A stretch of DNA of 64,000 nucleotides from Desulfovibrio gilichinskyi (GTDB lineage Bacteria; Desulfobacterota; Desulfovibrionia; Desulfovibrionales; Desulfovibrionaceae), in assembly GCF_900177375.1 (NCBI RefSeq), contig NZ_FWZU01000005.1, positions 372,001-436,000 on the forward strand. The letters run 5' to 3'. Positions 38,930 through 47,716 of the stretch are shown in pieces; position 1 is the stretch's first letter; each line of letters starts with the position of its first letter. The translations under genes and the position numbers were made by a program. The notes beneath the pieces are model-generated. The model was not told where the DNA came from, did no database searches, and saw nothing but the letters and a program-made list of their open reading frames with translations.

Positions 38930-40738
38930 ATGGTCGCAGTCAAGAGATTTTCAGGAAGAAGTTTGATGTATGCCTTTACAGTGCTCACGGTTATATTTTG
39001 GATTGGTGAAAGTGTTCTTGAGTTTTTCTGGTTTAACCCTGAAGGCGAAACCTTTTTAACGAATTTAATGCCTATTCATGATCCTCATGAAATGTTTATG
39101 CGGATCACGAGTGGATCGGTGCTGTTAGCGTGCGGTTATGTCGTTTCACGAATGTATAGCATCCTTGCCGAGTCCGAAAATCAAGCCCGCGAAAGTGAGA
39201 ATAATTTACGAATAACTTTTAATTCCATCGGTGACGCTGTTGTTGCGACAGATGCTGATGGAAATGTAACCTTTATGAATCCGGTTTCGGAAATGCTGAC
39301 CGGATGGTCTTTTGTCGAAGCGAAAGGTCTTGCTTTTAAAAATGTTGTGAATGTTCTCAGCTCTAATTCCAAAGGTATTTCTGATAATCCCATAGACGAG
39401 GTCTTGCGCAGCGGAGAAGGAAAAGGGCTTTCAAATCATACAATTCTAATTTCCAAACAGGGAAATAAATATCATATAGCGGATTCCATCGCTCCTATAA
39501 GGGATGAGAATGGTAAGATTTCCGGTGCTGTTTTTGTTTTTAAAGATATAAGTGAGAAGTACAGACAGGATGCTGAATTCAGCAGCTTGCGCAACTATCT
39601 TTCCAATATCATAGATTCAATGCCGTCAATACTTCTCGGGGTTAACGGGGATGGGCAGGTAACTTTGTGGAATAGAGCTGCTGAGCAGGCAACAGGTATT
39701 TCGCCTAAGTCGGCATCTGGCAGAAATCTGTTTGAAATTTTTCCCCGGATGGAAACTGAAATTGATAGAATATTTGAAAGTATCAGATCAAAAGAGATAA
39801 GCCGGAATCAAAGAAAAATCAGATATTCTGAATCCGGAGTTTATTATGAGGATGTGACAATATTTCCGTTGATCTCTGACGGTGCAGAGGGAGCAGTGGT
39901 CCGCGTTGATGATGTGACTGAGCTTATCAAGATGGAACAGGCCATGATTCAAAATGAAAAGATGATGTCTGTCGGTGCACTCGCGTCCGGGATGGCTCAC
40001 GAAGTTAATAATCCGCTGGCGGCAATTTCGGGACATGCTCAAAATATCAGTAATCGAGTTTTCGGTGATCTTAAAAAAAATGAAGATGTTGCGGTTGAAT
40101 GTGATGTCTCACTTAGTAAGGTTCGAGAGTATTTAGAGAAAAGAGGGATTCCGAGAATGCTGGACGGGATTTATTCCTCATGCAGCCATGCTGCAAAAGT
40201 AGTCAGTGATATGATAATGTTCAGCCGTAAAGCTGAGAGTAATCAGGGAAGACACAGCCTTGTAAAATTACTTGATGATACACTGGGACTGGCGGCAATC
40301 GATTATGATTTGAGCCACCATTATGATTTTCGTAAGATTGAAATTGTCCGTGAATATGACAGCAGCGTTCCTGACGTTTATTGTGAAGGAAGTGAAATTC
40401 AGCAGGTTTTTTTGAATATTCTTAAGAACGGAGCACAGTCCATGATGGGAAAAGAATATCATGGCGCACATCCGCGTTTTACTCTCAGGGTCCACGCAGA
40501 AGAAGAAATGGCTGTTGTTGAAATTGAAGATAATGGACAAGGAATGGACGAAGGAGTTCTTAAGCGTATTTTTGAACCTTTTTATTCTACTAAAAAAGTT
40601 GAGCGACGCTCCGGCCTTGGGTTGTCTGTGTCATATTTTGTTATAACAGATCAACACAATGGAAGTATGGAAGCATATTCTGTGCTCGGAAGCTGGGCGC
40701 GTTTTATTATCAAACTGCCGTCAGCAGTTGATATGTAG
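38930..40738 (+). CDS. PAS-domain sensor histidine kinase
   Basis: 602 residues from the ATG at 38930, chosen for GGAGGAAGGC directly upstream; the upstream in-frame ATG at 38849 has none. Two N-terminal membrane helices, then two PAS domains (FNSIGDAVVATDADGNVTF and IDSMPSILLGVNGDGQVTL), a HisKA site with the phosphorylated His in GMAHEVNNPLAAISG, and an ATPase domain (VFLNILKNGAQSM, EDNGQGM, FYSTK). An insertion of about 40 residues lies after the phosphorylated His. No adjacent response regulator gene is present, so the partner is elsewhere. Confidence 0.9.
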   Translation: MVAVKRFSGRSLMYAFTVLTVIFWIGESVLEFFWFNPEGETFLTNLMPIHDPHEMFMRITSGSVLLACGYVVSRMYSILAESENQARESENNLRITFNSIGDAVVATDADGNVTFMNPVSEMLTGWSFVEAKGLAFKNVVNVLSSNSKGISDNPIDEVLRSGEGKGLSNHTILISKQGNKYHIADSIAPIRDENGKISGAVFVFKDISEKYRQDAEFSSLRNYLSNIIDSMPSILLGVNGDGQVTLWNRAAEQATGISPKSASGRNLFEIFPRMETEIDRIFESIRSKEISRNQRKIRYSESGVYYEDVTIFPLISDGAEGAVVRVDDVTELIKMEQAMIQNEKMMSVGALASGMAHEVNNPLAAISGHAQNISNRVFGDLKKNEDVAVECDVSLSKVREYLEKRGIPRMLDGIYSSCSHAAKVVSDMIMFSRKAESNQGRHSLVKLLDDTLGLAAIDYDLSHHYDFRKIEIVREYDSSVPDVYCEGSEIQQVFLNILKNGAQSMMGKEYHGAHPRFTLRVHAEEEMAVVEIEDNGQGMDEGVLKRIFEPFYSTKKVERRSGLGLSVSYFVITDQHNGSMEAYSVLGSWARFIIKLPSAVDM

Positions 40739-40827
40739 GATTTCTATTTCTTCATCCCGTCTTGCAGGCCGGTGGTTATTAGCATATTTAAGAAATTCAT
40801 TTATATTGAGATAATCGGAGAAATGTT

Positions 40828-41583
40828 GTGGCCAAGAAAAAAGGCGAAGATATCATATACATTATGGGGAAAGCAGAAACCGGACCTCCTCCTGAGGAGG
40901 GGCTGCCCCCTTGGATGGCGACTTTTGCGGACATGGTTACTTTGCTGCTTTGCTTTTTTGTTCTGCTTTTGTCTTTTGCTAATCAGGATATTGCGAACTT
41001 TGAAAAGATGAAAGGATCAATACAGGACGCTTTCGGTGTGCAGTTTAAGGATAAATCAGGACGGCATGTTGCATATTCTGATAGTAAATTTTCTGAAAGT
41101 TCCGTTAAAGAAACAGCTAAGAAAGATATGGCGGCACTTGAACTTGATATAAGAGCATTTATTAATGCCGGTGATATCTCAAAGCTTATGTCGGTGACTA
41201 CTGATCAGAACGGCGTATTGGTTCGCGTTCCTTCCCGTGTTTTATTTAAACCGGGGACAGCAACGCTTGATCCGGGCATTCATGGAGTACTGGATAAAAT
41301 TTCCGGTATAATGAAAACAAAAAATTTCAACTTAGTAGTCAGAGGGCATACCGATGATCTGCCTACACATAACAATGTTTATGATTCAAACTGGGAACTT
41401 TCGGCTGCAAGAGCTGCTACTTGTTTAAGGTATATTCTACAGAAATCTGGCGTATCTCACACCAGAGTTAAAGCAGTAGGTTATGCCGGTACAAAACCGC
41501 TTGTTCCGAATACATCCACTCAAAACCGGGCAATCAATCGACGAGTTGAATACTATTATCAGCCTCAATCAAATGATTGGTAA
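40828..41583 (+). CDS. MotB-like flagellar motor/OmpA protein
   Basis: 251 residues starting GTG with CGGAG upstream. One membrane helix carries the proton-channel Asp in WMATFADMVTLLLCFFVLLL, then comes a linker and an OmpA/MotB peptidoglycan-binding domain (VLFKPGTATLDPG and VVRGHTDDLPTHN, ending NRAINRRVEYYY). MotB anchors the stator to the cell wall. No motA precedes or follows it, which is uncommon. It may pair with a distant MotA. A terminator follows. Confidence 0.88.
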   Translation: MAKKKGEDIIYIMGKAETGPPPEEGLPPWMATFADMVTLLLCFFVLLLSFANQDIANFEKMKGSIQDAFGVQFKDKSGRHVAYSDSKFSESSVKETAKKDMAALELDIRAFINAGDISKLMSVTTDQNGVLVRVPSRVLFKPGTATLDPGIHGVLDKISGIMKTKNFNLVVRGHTDDLPTHNNVYDSNWELSAARAATCLRYILQKSGVSHTRVKAVGYAGTKPLVPNTSTQNRAINRRVEYYYQPQSNDW

Positions 41584-41593
41584 TAAAATTTTA

Positions 41594-41635
41594 AAAAGTC
41601 CGAATTCCAATCTCATAAATGGAATTCGGACTTTT
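41594..41635. terminator. Terminator after the MotB-like gene
   Basis: AAAGTCCGAATTCCA pairs exactly with TGGAATTCGGACTTT around ten bases; T and A runs on both sides. Confidence 0.9.
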
Positions 41636-41673
41636 ACTATAGCGAGCAGTTTCAAGGTAAACTATACTATGAA

Positions 41674-42078
41674 TCAATCTTCAACTTTTTTCCGCCTTTC
41701 CCATAGCTTCATTTCCTTCATTTTCTTGCGGCGTTCGCGTTGAAGCGATTTGCAGACTAAAGGAGTCTTTTTAGCGTAACCCCATTTTTCCCGATATTCT
41801 TCAGGTGTGATATCATATTTTGCAAGATGTCTTTTAGTCAGCACTTTAAAAGACTTACCTGATTCAAGACAGATAATTGTCTTTTCTCTGATAGCCTTTT
41901 TAGGATCGACAGGAGGAATCTGCTCTGCTGCAGAAGCATTCTCTGACATTCCTTCGTCTATTCTCATGATTCCTGATGCTAATTTTTGAACCATCGAAGT
42001 TATTTCATCCTCCGTCATGGTTCTAACGCTTGCCTGTGCTTTAACAATTTCAAGAGCTGCTTTTAAATTATCTTCCAT
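41674..42078 (-). CDS. MucR/Ros-family transcriptional regulator
   Basis: 134 residues from the ATG at 42078 behind GGGAGGAAAA; an ATG four codons earlier overlaps that site. The C-terminal domain reads IICLESGKSFKVLTKRHL then AKYDITPEEYREKWG, the MucR fingerprint. One zinc Cys is replaced (CLES instead of CLEC) and the last His by Asp (AKYD instead of xTHH), so zinc binding is probably lost or altered. Family members bind AT-rich DNA and control surface and virulence genes. It is upstream of nothing else on its strand. Confidence 0.82.
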   Translation of the reverse strand: MEDNLKAALEIVKAQASVRTMTEDEITSMVQKLASGIMRIDEGMSENASAAEQIPPVDPKKAIREKTIICLESGKSFKVLTKRHLAKYDITPEEYREKWGYAKKTPLVCKSLQRERRKKMKEMKLWERRKKVED

Positions 42079-42466
42079 TTTTCCTCCCATTGTTTGTAGA
42101 TTGATTTTATAGTTGTAAATTTATTGTTACGAAATAATATTATTTTACGTCTCTTATAAAGAGTAATGTTGCTGTGGTGCTTTCCTCACGTACTAAACAT
42201 GGATAGTCGTATTTTTTAGATTATACATGTTTAACATTATATAGACATAAAGGTGAAGAAAAATATTAAAAAAGTTTTGTATGCAGAGTAAAAATGGCGG
42301 TTATTGTTAACGCCGCTAAATTATGAAAAAACAGGTGCGGTGAAAATATAAAGACAATTTTTATTACATTAATATCAGTTGTGCGCTATAACTGTTCAAT
42401 AATTATATTCCAGATGCAGCGATCAAGGGTTTGCTGCACAAAGAATAAAAACTGAGAGGTTATAGT
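42079..42466. other. 388-bp divergent intergenic region before glgP
   Basis: Very AT-rich, holding the ribosome sites at both ends. A 12-base palindrome AATAATATTATT lies near 42128-42139, the kind of AT-rich target a MucR-type protein might bind. No gene, RNA or terminator recognised. GAGAGG serves glgP. Confidence 0.5.
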
Positions 42467-44947
42467 ATGGCGACAAAGGACTTTAACGAAGTATTGGAAA
42501 AAACTGGCAGACTTGATTCCGAATCTTTAGTTGAAAGTATTTGCCAGCATCATCTTTCGAATCTTGGAAGGGACTATGGCAGAACTGACAAGTTTTCACT
42601 TTATCAGGCTCTGGCTTATTCTCTGCGTGATAGATTGGTCGGTAACTGGATAAAAACGCAACGCTCGTACTATAATCACAGTGCAAAAAGCGTTTACTAT
42701 CTTTCGCTTGAATTCTTAGTTGGTAAATCGCTTACCAGTAATGCCATCAATTTAGGAATTGAAAAAGAAACAGAAGAGGCTCTTGATAAATTCGGGTTTA
42801 CGCTGGAAGAAACCGAAGGCGCAGAAGCTGATGCCGGACTTGGTAATGGCGGGCTCGGAAGACTCGCATCATGTTTTCTCGATTCAATGGCGACGCTTAG
42901 AATTCCCGGTTACGGTTACGGTATAAGATACGAATATGGCATTTTTAAGCAGGCTATTGAGAACGGCGAGCAGGTGGAACTTCCTGATGACTGGCTTCAT
43001 ACCGGAAATCCTTGGGAGTTTCGCAGAAGGGGATTCGTTTTTACTATCGGATTATACGGCAGAGAGGAAAAGTATACTCATGATGACGGATCCGTGAGAC
43101 TCCGCTGGACAGACAGGGCAAAAGTCATGGCCTTGCCTGTGGATATGCTCATCCCAGGATATAAAAATGATAATGTAATAAATATGAGACTTTGGGAGGC
43201 ACAGCCCGCCAAGAGGTTTAACCTCGATCTTTTCAATAGCGGTGACTATATCCGTTCAATGGAAGACGCTGTTAAAACCGAAACGATTTCCAAAGTGCTT
43301 TACCCCAGTGATGAGCGCAGTGCGGGACGAGAGTTGCGTTTAGTTCAGCAGTATTTTTTTGTTTCGGCAACCATTCAAGACATGCTTCGCAGGTTTAAGA
43401 AGTTGAAGCTGGATTTTTCGGAACTCCCGAACAGAGCTGTTGTACATCTTAATGAGACTCATCCTGCTATCGCTATTCCAGAGCTGATGCGTATTTTAAT
43501 TGATGAGCATTTTCTTACATGGGATTACGCATGGAGAATCTGCCGAAGGACTTTTGCGTATACGAACCATACTGTCATGCCGGAAGCTTTGGAGAAATGG
43601 CCCCTTGAATTAATGAGCAAGGTTCTGCCACGCCATATCTCCATTATTTATGAAATTAACCGCCGCTTTTTAGAAGAAGTGGAAACCAGATTTCCAGGTG
43701 ACGGGGCAAGACTTACCCGTATGTCCATAATTGAGGAGGGAGAGCATCCTCAGGTTCGCATGGCATGGCTTGCTGTGGTGGGAAGCTTCACTGTTAACGG
43801 TGTTTCCACTTTGCATGGGGAGTTGATCAAGAAAAATATCTTTTATGATTTTGTTGAAATGTTCCCTGGACGATTCACTTCGGTAACAAACGGAATTACT
43901 CCGCGCAGGTGGCTTAAACAGTGCAACATCCCTCTTTCAGAACTTATAACTGAAAAGATAGGTAAAGGCTGGGTTACAGATTTATCTCAATTGGAGCAGC
44001 TTAAGGTTCTGGCCGAAGATCAGGAATTTCAGGAACGTTGGTACAATTGCAGATTGAAGGCTAAAAAGAGACTGGTACAATATGCACAGAAAGAATACGG
44101 GCTGTATATGCCGTCTGACTGGATGTATGATGTACAGGTGAAAAGAATTCACGAATATAAGCGGCAGGTTTTAAATGTTCTCCATGCGATAACATTGTAT
44201 TGCAGGTTGAAAAGAGATCCTTCCAGCGTGGCTGTTCCGAGAGTTAAGATATTTGCAGGCAAGGCTGCTCCGGGATATTTTCTAGCCAAGCGTATTATCA
44301 GGCTGATTAATTCAGTCGGGGCTGTTATTAATTCCGACAGTTCCGTTAACCATAAGTTGCGGATCACTTTCTTGCCTAACTACAGGGTTTCGCAAGCTGA
44401 ATATATTATTCCGGCTACGGACCTTTCCGAGCAGATATCACTTGCCGGAACAGAAGCCTCCGGTACCGGAAATATGAAATTTGCTCTTAACGGCGCGTTG
44501 ACCATAGGAACTTTGGATGGTGCCAATATTGAGATAATGGAAGAAGTAGGCAAAGAGAATATTTTTATTTTCGGGATGGATGCTGATGACGTTGAACGTA
44601 GAAAGCGTGAAGGTTATGTGCCCGGAGATGTGATCGGAGGAGATCCTGAGCTTGCAGAGGTGCTGAACCTTCTCGGTGACGGCACGTTCTCTGAAGGTGA
44701 TCGCGGATTCTTCGGTCCTATTTTGGATTCTTTTTTTGCAGGCGGTGATCAGTATATGACGCTTGCAGATTACAGAGCATATGTGAATGCGCAAGATTCT
44801 CTTGAAAGGATTTGGCTTGATCGGCAGAAGTGGCTTAAAATGTCCATTTTAAACACAGCCGGATCGGGGCATTTCTCCAGCGACCGCGCAATAATGGAAT
44901 ATGCCACAGGTATATGGGGAGTTCATCCTGTAGAAAAAGATGAATAG
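42467..44947 (+). CDS. glgP: Glycogen phosphorylase
   Basis: 826 residues, full length. Family landmarks: VYYLSLEFLVGKSL, GNGGLGRLASCFLDSMATL, RRTFAYTNHTVMPEALEKWP, VQVKRIHEYKRQVLN and the PLP site EASGTGNMKFALNGALTIGT. It releases glucose 1-phosphate from glycogen. It fits a storage-carbohydrate role reported for many Desulfovibrio. Monocistronic with a terminator at 44978. Confidence 0.97.
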   Translation: MATKDFNEVLEKTGRLDSESLVESICQHHLSNLGRDYGRTDKFSLYQALAYSLRDRLVGNWIKTQRSYYNHSAKSVYYLSLEFLVGKSLTSNAINLGIEKETEEALDKFGFTLEETEGAEADAGLGNGGLGRLASCFLDSMATLRIPGYGYGIRYEYGIFKQAIENGEQVELPDDWLHTGNPWEFRRRGFVFTIGLYGREEKYTHDDGSVRLRWTDRAKVMALPVDMLIPGYKNDNVINMRLWEAQPAKRFNLDLFNSGDYIRSMEDAVKTETISKVLYPSDERSAGRELRLVQQYFFVSATIQDMLRRFKKLKLDFSELPNRAVVHLNETHPAIAIPELMRILIDEHFLTWDYAWRICRRTFAYTNHTVMPEALEKWPLELMSKVLPRHISIIYEINRRFLEEVETRFPGDGARLTRMSIIEEGEHPQVRMAWLAVVGSFTVNGVSTLHGELIKKNIFYDFVEMFPGRFTSVTNGITPRRWLKQCNIPLSELITEKIGKGWVTDLSQLEQLKVLAEDQEFQERWYNCRLKAKKRLVQYAQKEYGLYMPSDWMYDVQVKRIHEYKRQVLNVLHAITLYCRLKRDPSSVAVPRVKIFAGKAAPGYFLAKRIIRLINSVGAVINSDSSVNHKLRITFLPNYRVSQAEYIIPATDLSEQISLAGTEASGTGNMKFALNGALTIGTLDGANIEIMEEVGKENIFIFGMDADDVERRKREGYVPGDVIGGDPELAEVLNLLGDGTFSEGDRGFFGPILDSFFAGGDQYMTLADYRAYVNAQDSLERIWLDRQKWLKMSILNTAGSGHFSSDRAIMEYATGIWGVHPVEKDE

Positions 44948-44977
44948 TTCTGAATAATTGTTTTATGAATAGAATGG

Positions 44978-45021
44978 CCCGGAAGTGATGATTTTTAAAC
45001 TCTATCACTTTCGGGTTTTTT
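44978..45021 (+). terminator. Rho-independent terminator after glgP
   Basis: CCCGGAAGTGAT pairs with ATCACTTTCGGG (one G-U pair) and a T run follows. Confidence 0.85.
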
Positions 45022-45146
45022 AATGCAGTATTTTGCGCGGCAGTAGATAAAACTGTTTTTATCCGTATGAGGCTTTGCCATCGGTAGAAAATTCTCATAT
45101 ATTGCATTTGCGAAATTAAATTAGATTAAAATGTAAAAGGTAAATC

Positions 45147-45953
45147 ATGTCTGCACGCCCTCTGACTATAATTTTTCTTGTAATAATCCTTATGGGAACA
45201 GCTTCTTATGGGTTGTACCATTTCGGGGTGCTTGATTCCTTTCTTTCTGAGCCTTCAGAGGTCAGCAGCAAGAATGATAACTCAGGTCCGGTTGTCCGTA
45301 ACTCCGTGAGCGATCTGGTTTTGCCGTTGTCTTCGTCTAAGGATATGGAAGAAACTTCTTCTAACGCGACGTCAGAGGCTGCAAGCGTAAACGGGTCAGC
45401 TCCGGAAACTGATTTTGAAGTCGCGACGGCTCCTGCTAATGAGTCTCAAGACGATGAAAATTCCCAGTCTGAGCATCACCCGGCTGTAAAGAAGGTCGCT
45501 TCAATAGCTGTTACAGAAACTTTGCAGGAGGAAACCAAGGAAAAACCCAAAGATATTCCCCAGACTGTTTCGCCTAAAGCTGCAATTGAAACCGTTTCTC
45601 CTAAAAAAAGCGTAGTTGAAAAAATTAAGTATGGAACTCTTCGTCACTTTGAACAGGTCTGTTCAAATAGCTCACTGACTGTGAAAATGTCTCTTTCAGA
45701 ACCAAGTAAAAAAATAACATGGTTCAACATCAGTAAGCCTAGAAAATTGGTAGTAGATATCCACGGACACTGGAAAAATTTTGCTAAGTCCATTTACAGG
45801 CTGAAAGGATGCTCTGTGGATAAGATTATTCTTGGAGAGCAGCCTGATAGAATGCGTATTGTTTTTTATTTGAATAAAAAAGATTTGCCTGCCAAATTTA
45901 AACCTGAAATTAAAAAGGTTTCTAATCACTTAGAGATTAAAATTAATCTATAG
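45147..45953 (+). CDS. AMIN-like domain protein with one membrane helix
   Basis: 268 residues. The N-terminus has a hydrophobic helix (PLTIIFLVIILMGTASYGLY) acting as signal anchor. Residues 40-150 are a low-complexity Ser/Glu/Thr/Pro-rich linker. The C-terminal 110 residues have AMIN-like features (SEPSKKITWFNISKPRKLVV, then DIHG, GEQPDRMRIVFYL). AMIN domains localise cell-wall amidases and secretin-associated proteins. The catalytic part of an amidase is absent. It may bind peptidoglycan or a machine at the septum. It lies before, but is not in, the pst unit. Confidence 0.65.
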   Translation: MSARPLTIIFLVIILMGTASYGLYHFGVLDSFLSEPSEVSSKNDNSGPVVRNSVSDLVLPLSSSKDMEETSSNATSEAASVNGSAPETDFEVATAPANESQDDENSQSEHHPAVKKVASIAVTETLQEETKEKPKDIPQTVSPKAAIETVSPKKSVVEKIKYGTLRHFEQVCSNSSLTVKMSLSEPSKKITWFNISKPRKLVVDIHGHWKNFAKSIYRLKGCSVDKIILGEQPDRMRIVFYLNKKDLPAKFKPEIKKVSNHLEIKINL

Positions 45954-46026
45954 GATTGTTTTCAGCCTCTTCTTTTTTTACCTCTGTTCCAATCAGCATA
46001 ATCTTGCTGTGGTTAAAACTTTCCAG

Positions 46027-46065
46027 TGTAACTCAAATGTAACAAACGGGTCATTGCTCTGTAAC
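46027..46065 (+). promoter_or_regulatory. Pho-box-like array of 11-bp direct repeats
   Basis: TGTAAC occurs at 46027, 46038 and 46060, and a degenerate GGTCAT at 46049, i.e. four units with an exact 11-base period. That is the layout of tandem PhoB sites (11-bp units with TGTCA/TGTAA cores). It lies 95 bases before pstB, a standard PhoB target. Confidence 0.65.
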
Positions 46066-46159
46066 TCGTTATGGCTAGGTAGTTACTGTCGCGTTGATAC
46101 GGATTATTTTTATCCGGCGCACATTGTATGAAAGTCTTTTTAGAATGGAGAGTGTTCCA

Positions 46160-46921
46160 ATGGGGCAAGCTGTTAAAATCGCTTCCAGAAACTTAGATTT
46201 TTATTATGGGGACTTCAAGGCTCTTGAAGGTATCTCTATGGATTTTATTGAGAACAGAGTTACTGCTCTTATCGGACCTTCCGGTTGTGGTAAAAGTACG
46301 TTTTTGCGCTGTTTAAATAGAATGAATGATCTTATCCCCGGTACTAAAGTAGACGGGGAACTTACTCTGGATGATGAAAATATATATGCGCAAGGTCTTG
46401 ATGTAGTTACTTTGAGAAGGCGCGTGGGAATGGTTTTTCAGAAACCGAATCCTTTTCCTAAATCTATTTTTGAGAATGTGGCTTACGGTTTGCGCGTCAA
46501 CGGCATTAAAGATAAAGAGTATTTGGCCAGAAAGGTTGAAGAAAGTTTGAAAGGCAGTGCCCTTTGGGATGAAGTTAAAGATAGACTTCATGCCAGTGCA
46601 CTAGGTCTTTCAGGCGGACAGCAGCAGAGACTCTGTATTGCAAGAGCTTTGGCTGTAGAGCCTGAAATTCTGCTTATGGATGAACCGGCGTCTGCACTTG
46701 ATCCGATTGCGACTCAAAAGATTGAGGACTTGATTCACGAACTTAAAAAGAAGTTTACAATTATTATTGTCACTCACAGCATGCAGCAGGCAGCCAGAGT
46801 CTCTGATGAGACCGCCTTTTTCTATATGGGACGTCTGATTGAAACCGGCAAGACTGAAACAATGTTTACCAAGCCTAAAAATAAGCAGACTGAAGATTAT
46901 ATCACCGGACGTTTCGGTTGA
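46160..46921 (+). CDS. pstB: Phosphate ABC transporter ATP-binding protein PstB
   Basis: 253 residues from the ATG at 46160 behind GGAGAG. Walker [21 protein letters not shown] (with the PstB-specific LNRMND), signature LSGGQQQR, Walker [16 protein letters not shown]. It hydrolyses ATP for high-affinity phosphate import. pstS, pstC and pstA are absent on both sides; phoU follows, so this is a split pst locus. A Pho-box-like array lies upstream. Confidence 0.96.
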   Translation: MGQAVKIASRNLDFYYGDFKALEGISMDFIENRVTALIGPSGCGKSTFLRCLNRMNDLIPGTKVDGELTLDDENIYAQGLDVVTLRRRVGMVFQKPNPFPKSIFENVAYGLRVNGIKDKEYLARKVEESLKGSALWDEVKDRLHASALGLSGGQQQRLCIARALAVEPEILLMDEPASALDPIATQKIEDLIHELKKKFTIIIVTHSMQQAARVSDETAFFYMGRLIETGKTETMFTKPKNKQTEDYITGRFG

Positions 46922-46985
46922 TTATTGCTGTACGTGAATGTTTGAGGAATTGTCTGAATTTTAAGTTACTTTGAGGAGATATGGT

Positions 46986-47651
46986 ATGGAGCAGCGTGGT
47001 CACTTCACCAAAAAAATGGATGATCTTAAGGTTCAGGTTTTGCGTATGTCGAGCATGGCTGAAACCGCGATGCATAATTCGATAAAAGCTCTTCTTGAGA
47101 ATAACGCAGAGCTTGCTGAAGATGTCATTATGAATGACATTAAAATCAATGAGCTGGAATGCGATCTTGATAAATTCAACATTGAATTATTGGCATTAGA
47201 TCAGCCTATGGCTAAAGATTTAAGGTTCATTGTCGGGGCGATGCGTATCAGCAGCAACCTTGAAAGAATAGGAGATGAAGCCGTAAATCTTGCGCACCGC
47301 AGTGTTTTTCTAAGTACCAGGCCGCCTCTTCCTTTTAACCAGAAACTTGAGCAGATGACTGTTGTTGCTAAAGATATGGTTGCACAGGCTGTAAAGGCTT
47401 TTGCGGATGAAGATCCGGTTCTTGCCGGAAAAGTTTGCGGAATGGATAATGATGCAGACAGTCTTAATGTCAGGATTCTGAAGAGTCTTATCGAAGATAT
47501 GGTATCTGAGACAAGGATTGTTGAAAGGGGCGTACATTTGATCATGGCCTCAAGCCATCTTGAACGCATAGCAGACCAGGCGACAAATATTGCTGAATCA
47601 GTTATTTTTATAACTCAGGGCGTAAATATAAAGCATCATTGCCGAGGTTGA
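46986..47651 (+). CDS. phoU: Phosphate-specific transport system accessory protein PhoU
   Basis: 221 residues from the ATG at 46986 with GAGGAG upstream; an ATG at 46981 is out of frame. Two three-helix repeats are visible with metal-binding motifs: EDVIMNDIKINELECDLD and DNDADSLNVR, and RISSNLERIGDEAVN and SSHLERIADQATN. PhoU represses the Pho regulon via PstB and the kinase PhoR and is usually found beside pstB. Terminator follows at 47688. Confidence 0.95.
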   Translation: MEQRGHFTKKMDDLKVQVLRMSSMAETAMHNSIKALLENNAELAEDVIMNDIKINELECDLDKFNIELLALDQPMAKDLRFIVGAMRISSNLERIGDEAVNLAHRSVFLSTRPPLPFNQKLEQMTVVAKDMVAQAVKAFADEDPVLAGKVCGMDNDADSLNVRILKSLIEDMVSETRIVERGVHLIMASSHLERIADQATNIAESVIFITQGVNIKHHCRG

Positions 47652-47687
47652 TCTGGCTCTGCTGCTGGTTATAATCATTTTCGCATT

Positions 47688-47716
47688 AAAAAAGCCGGAT
47701 TTATCCGGCTTTTTCA
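47688..47716. terminator. Bidirectional terminator between phoU and the GGDEF gene
   Basis: AAAAAAGCCGGAT-tt-ATCCGGCTTTTT, symmetrical, so able to stop both converging genes. Confidence 0.9.
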
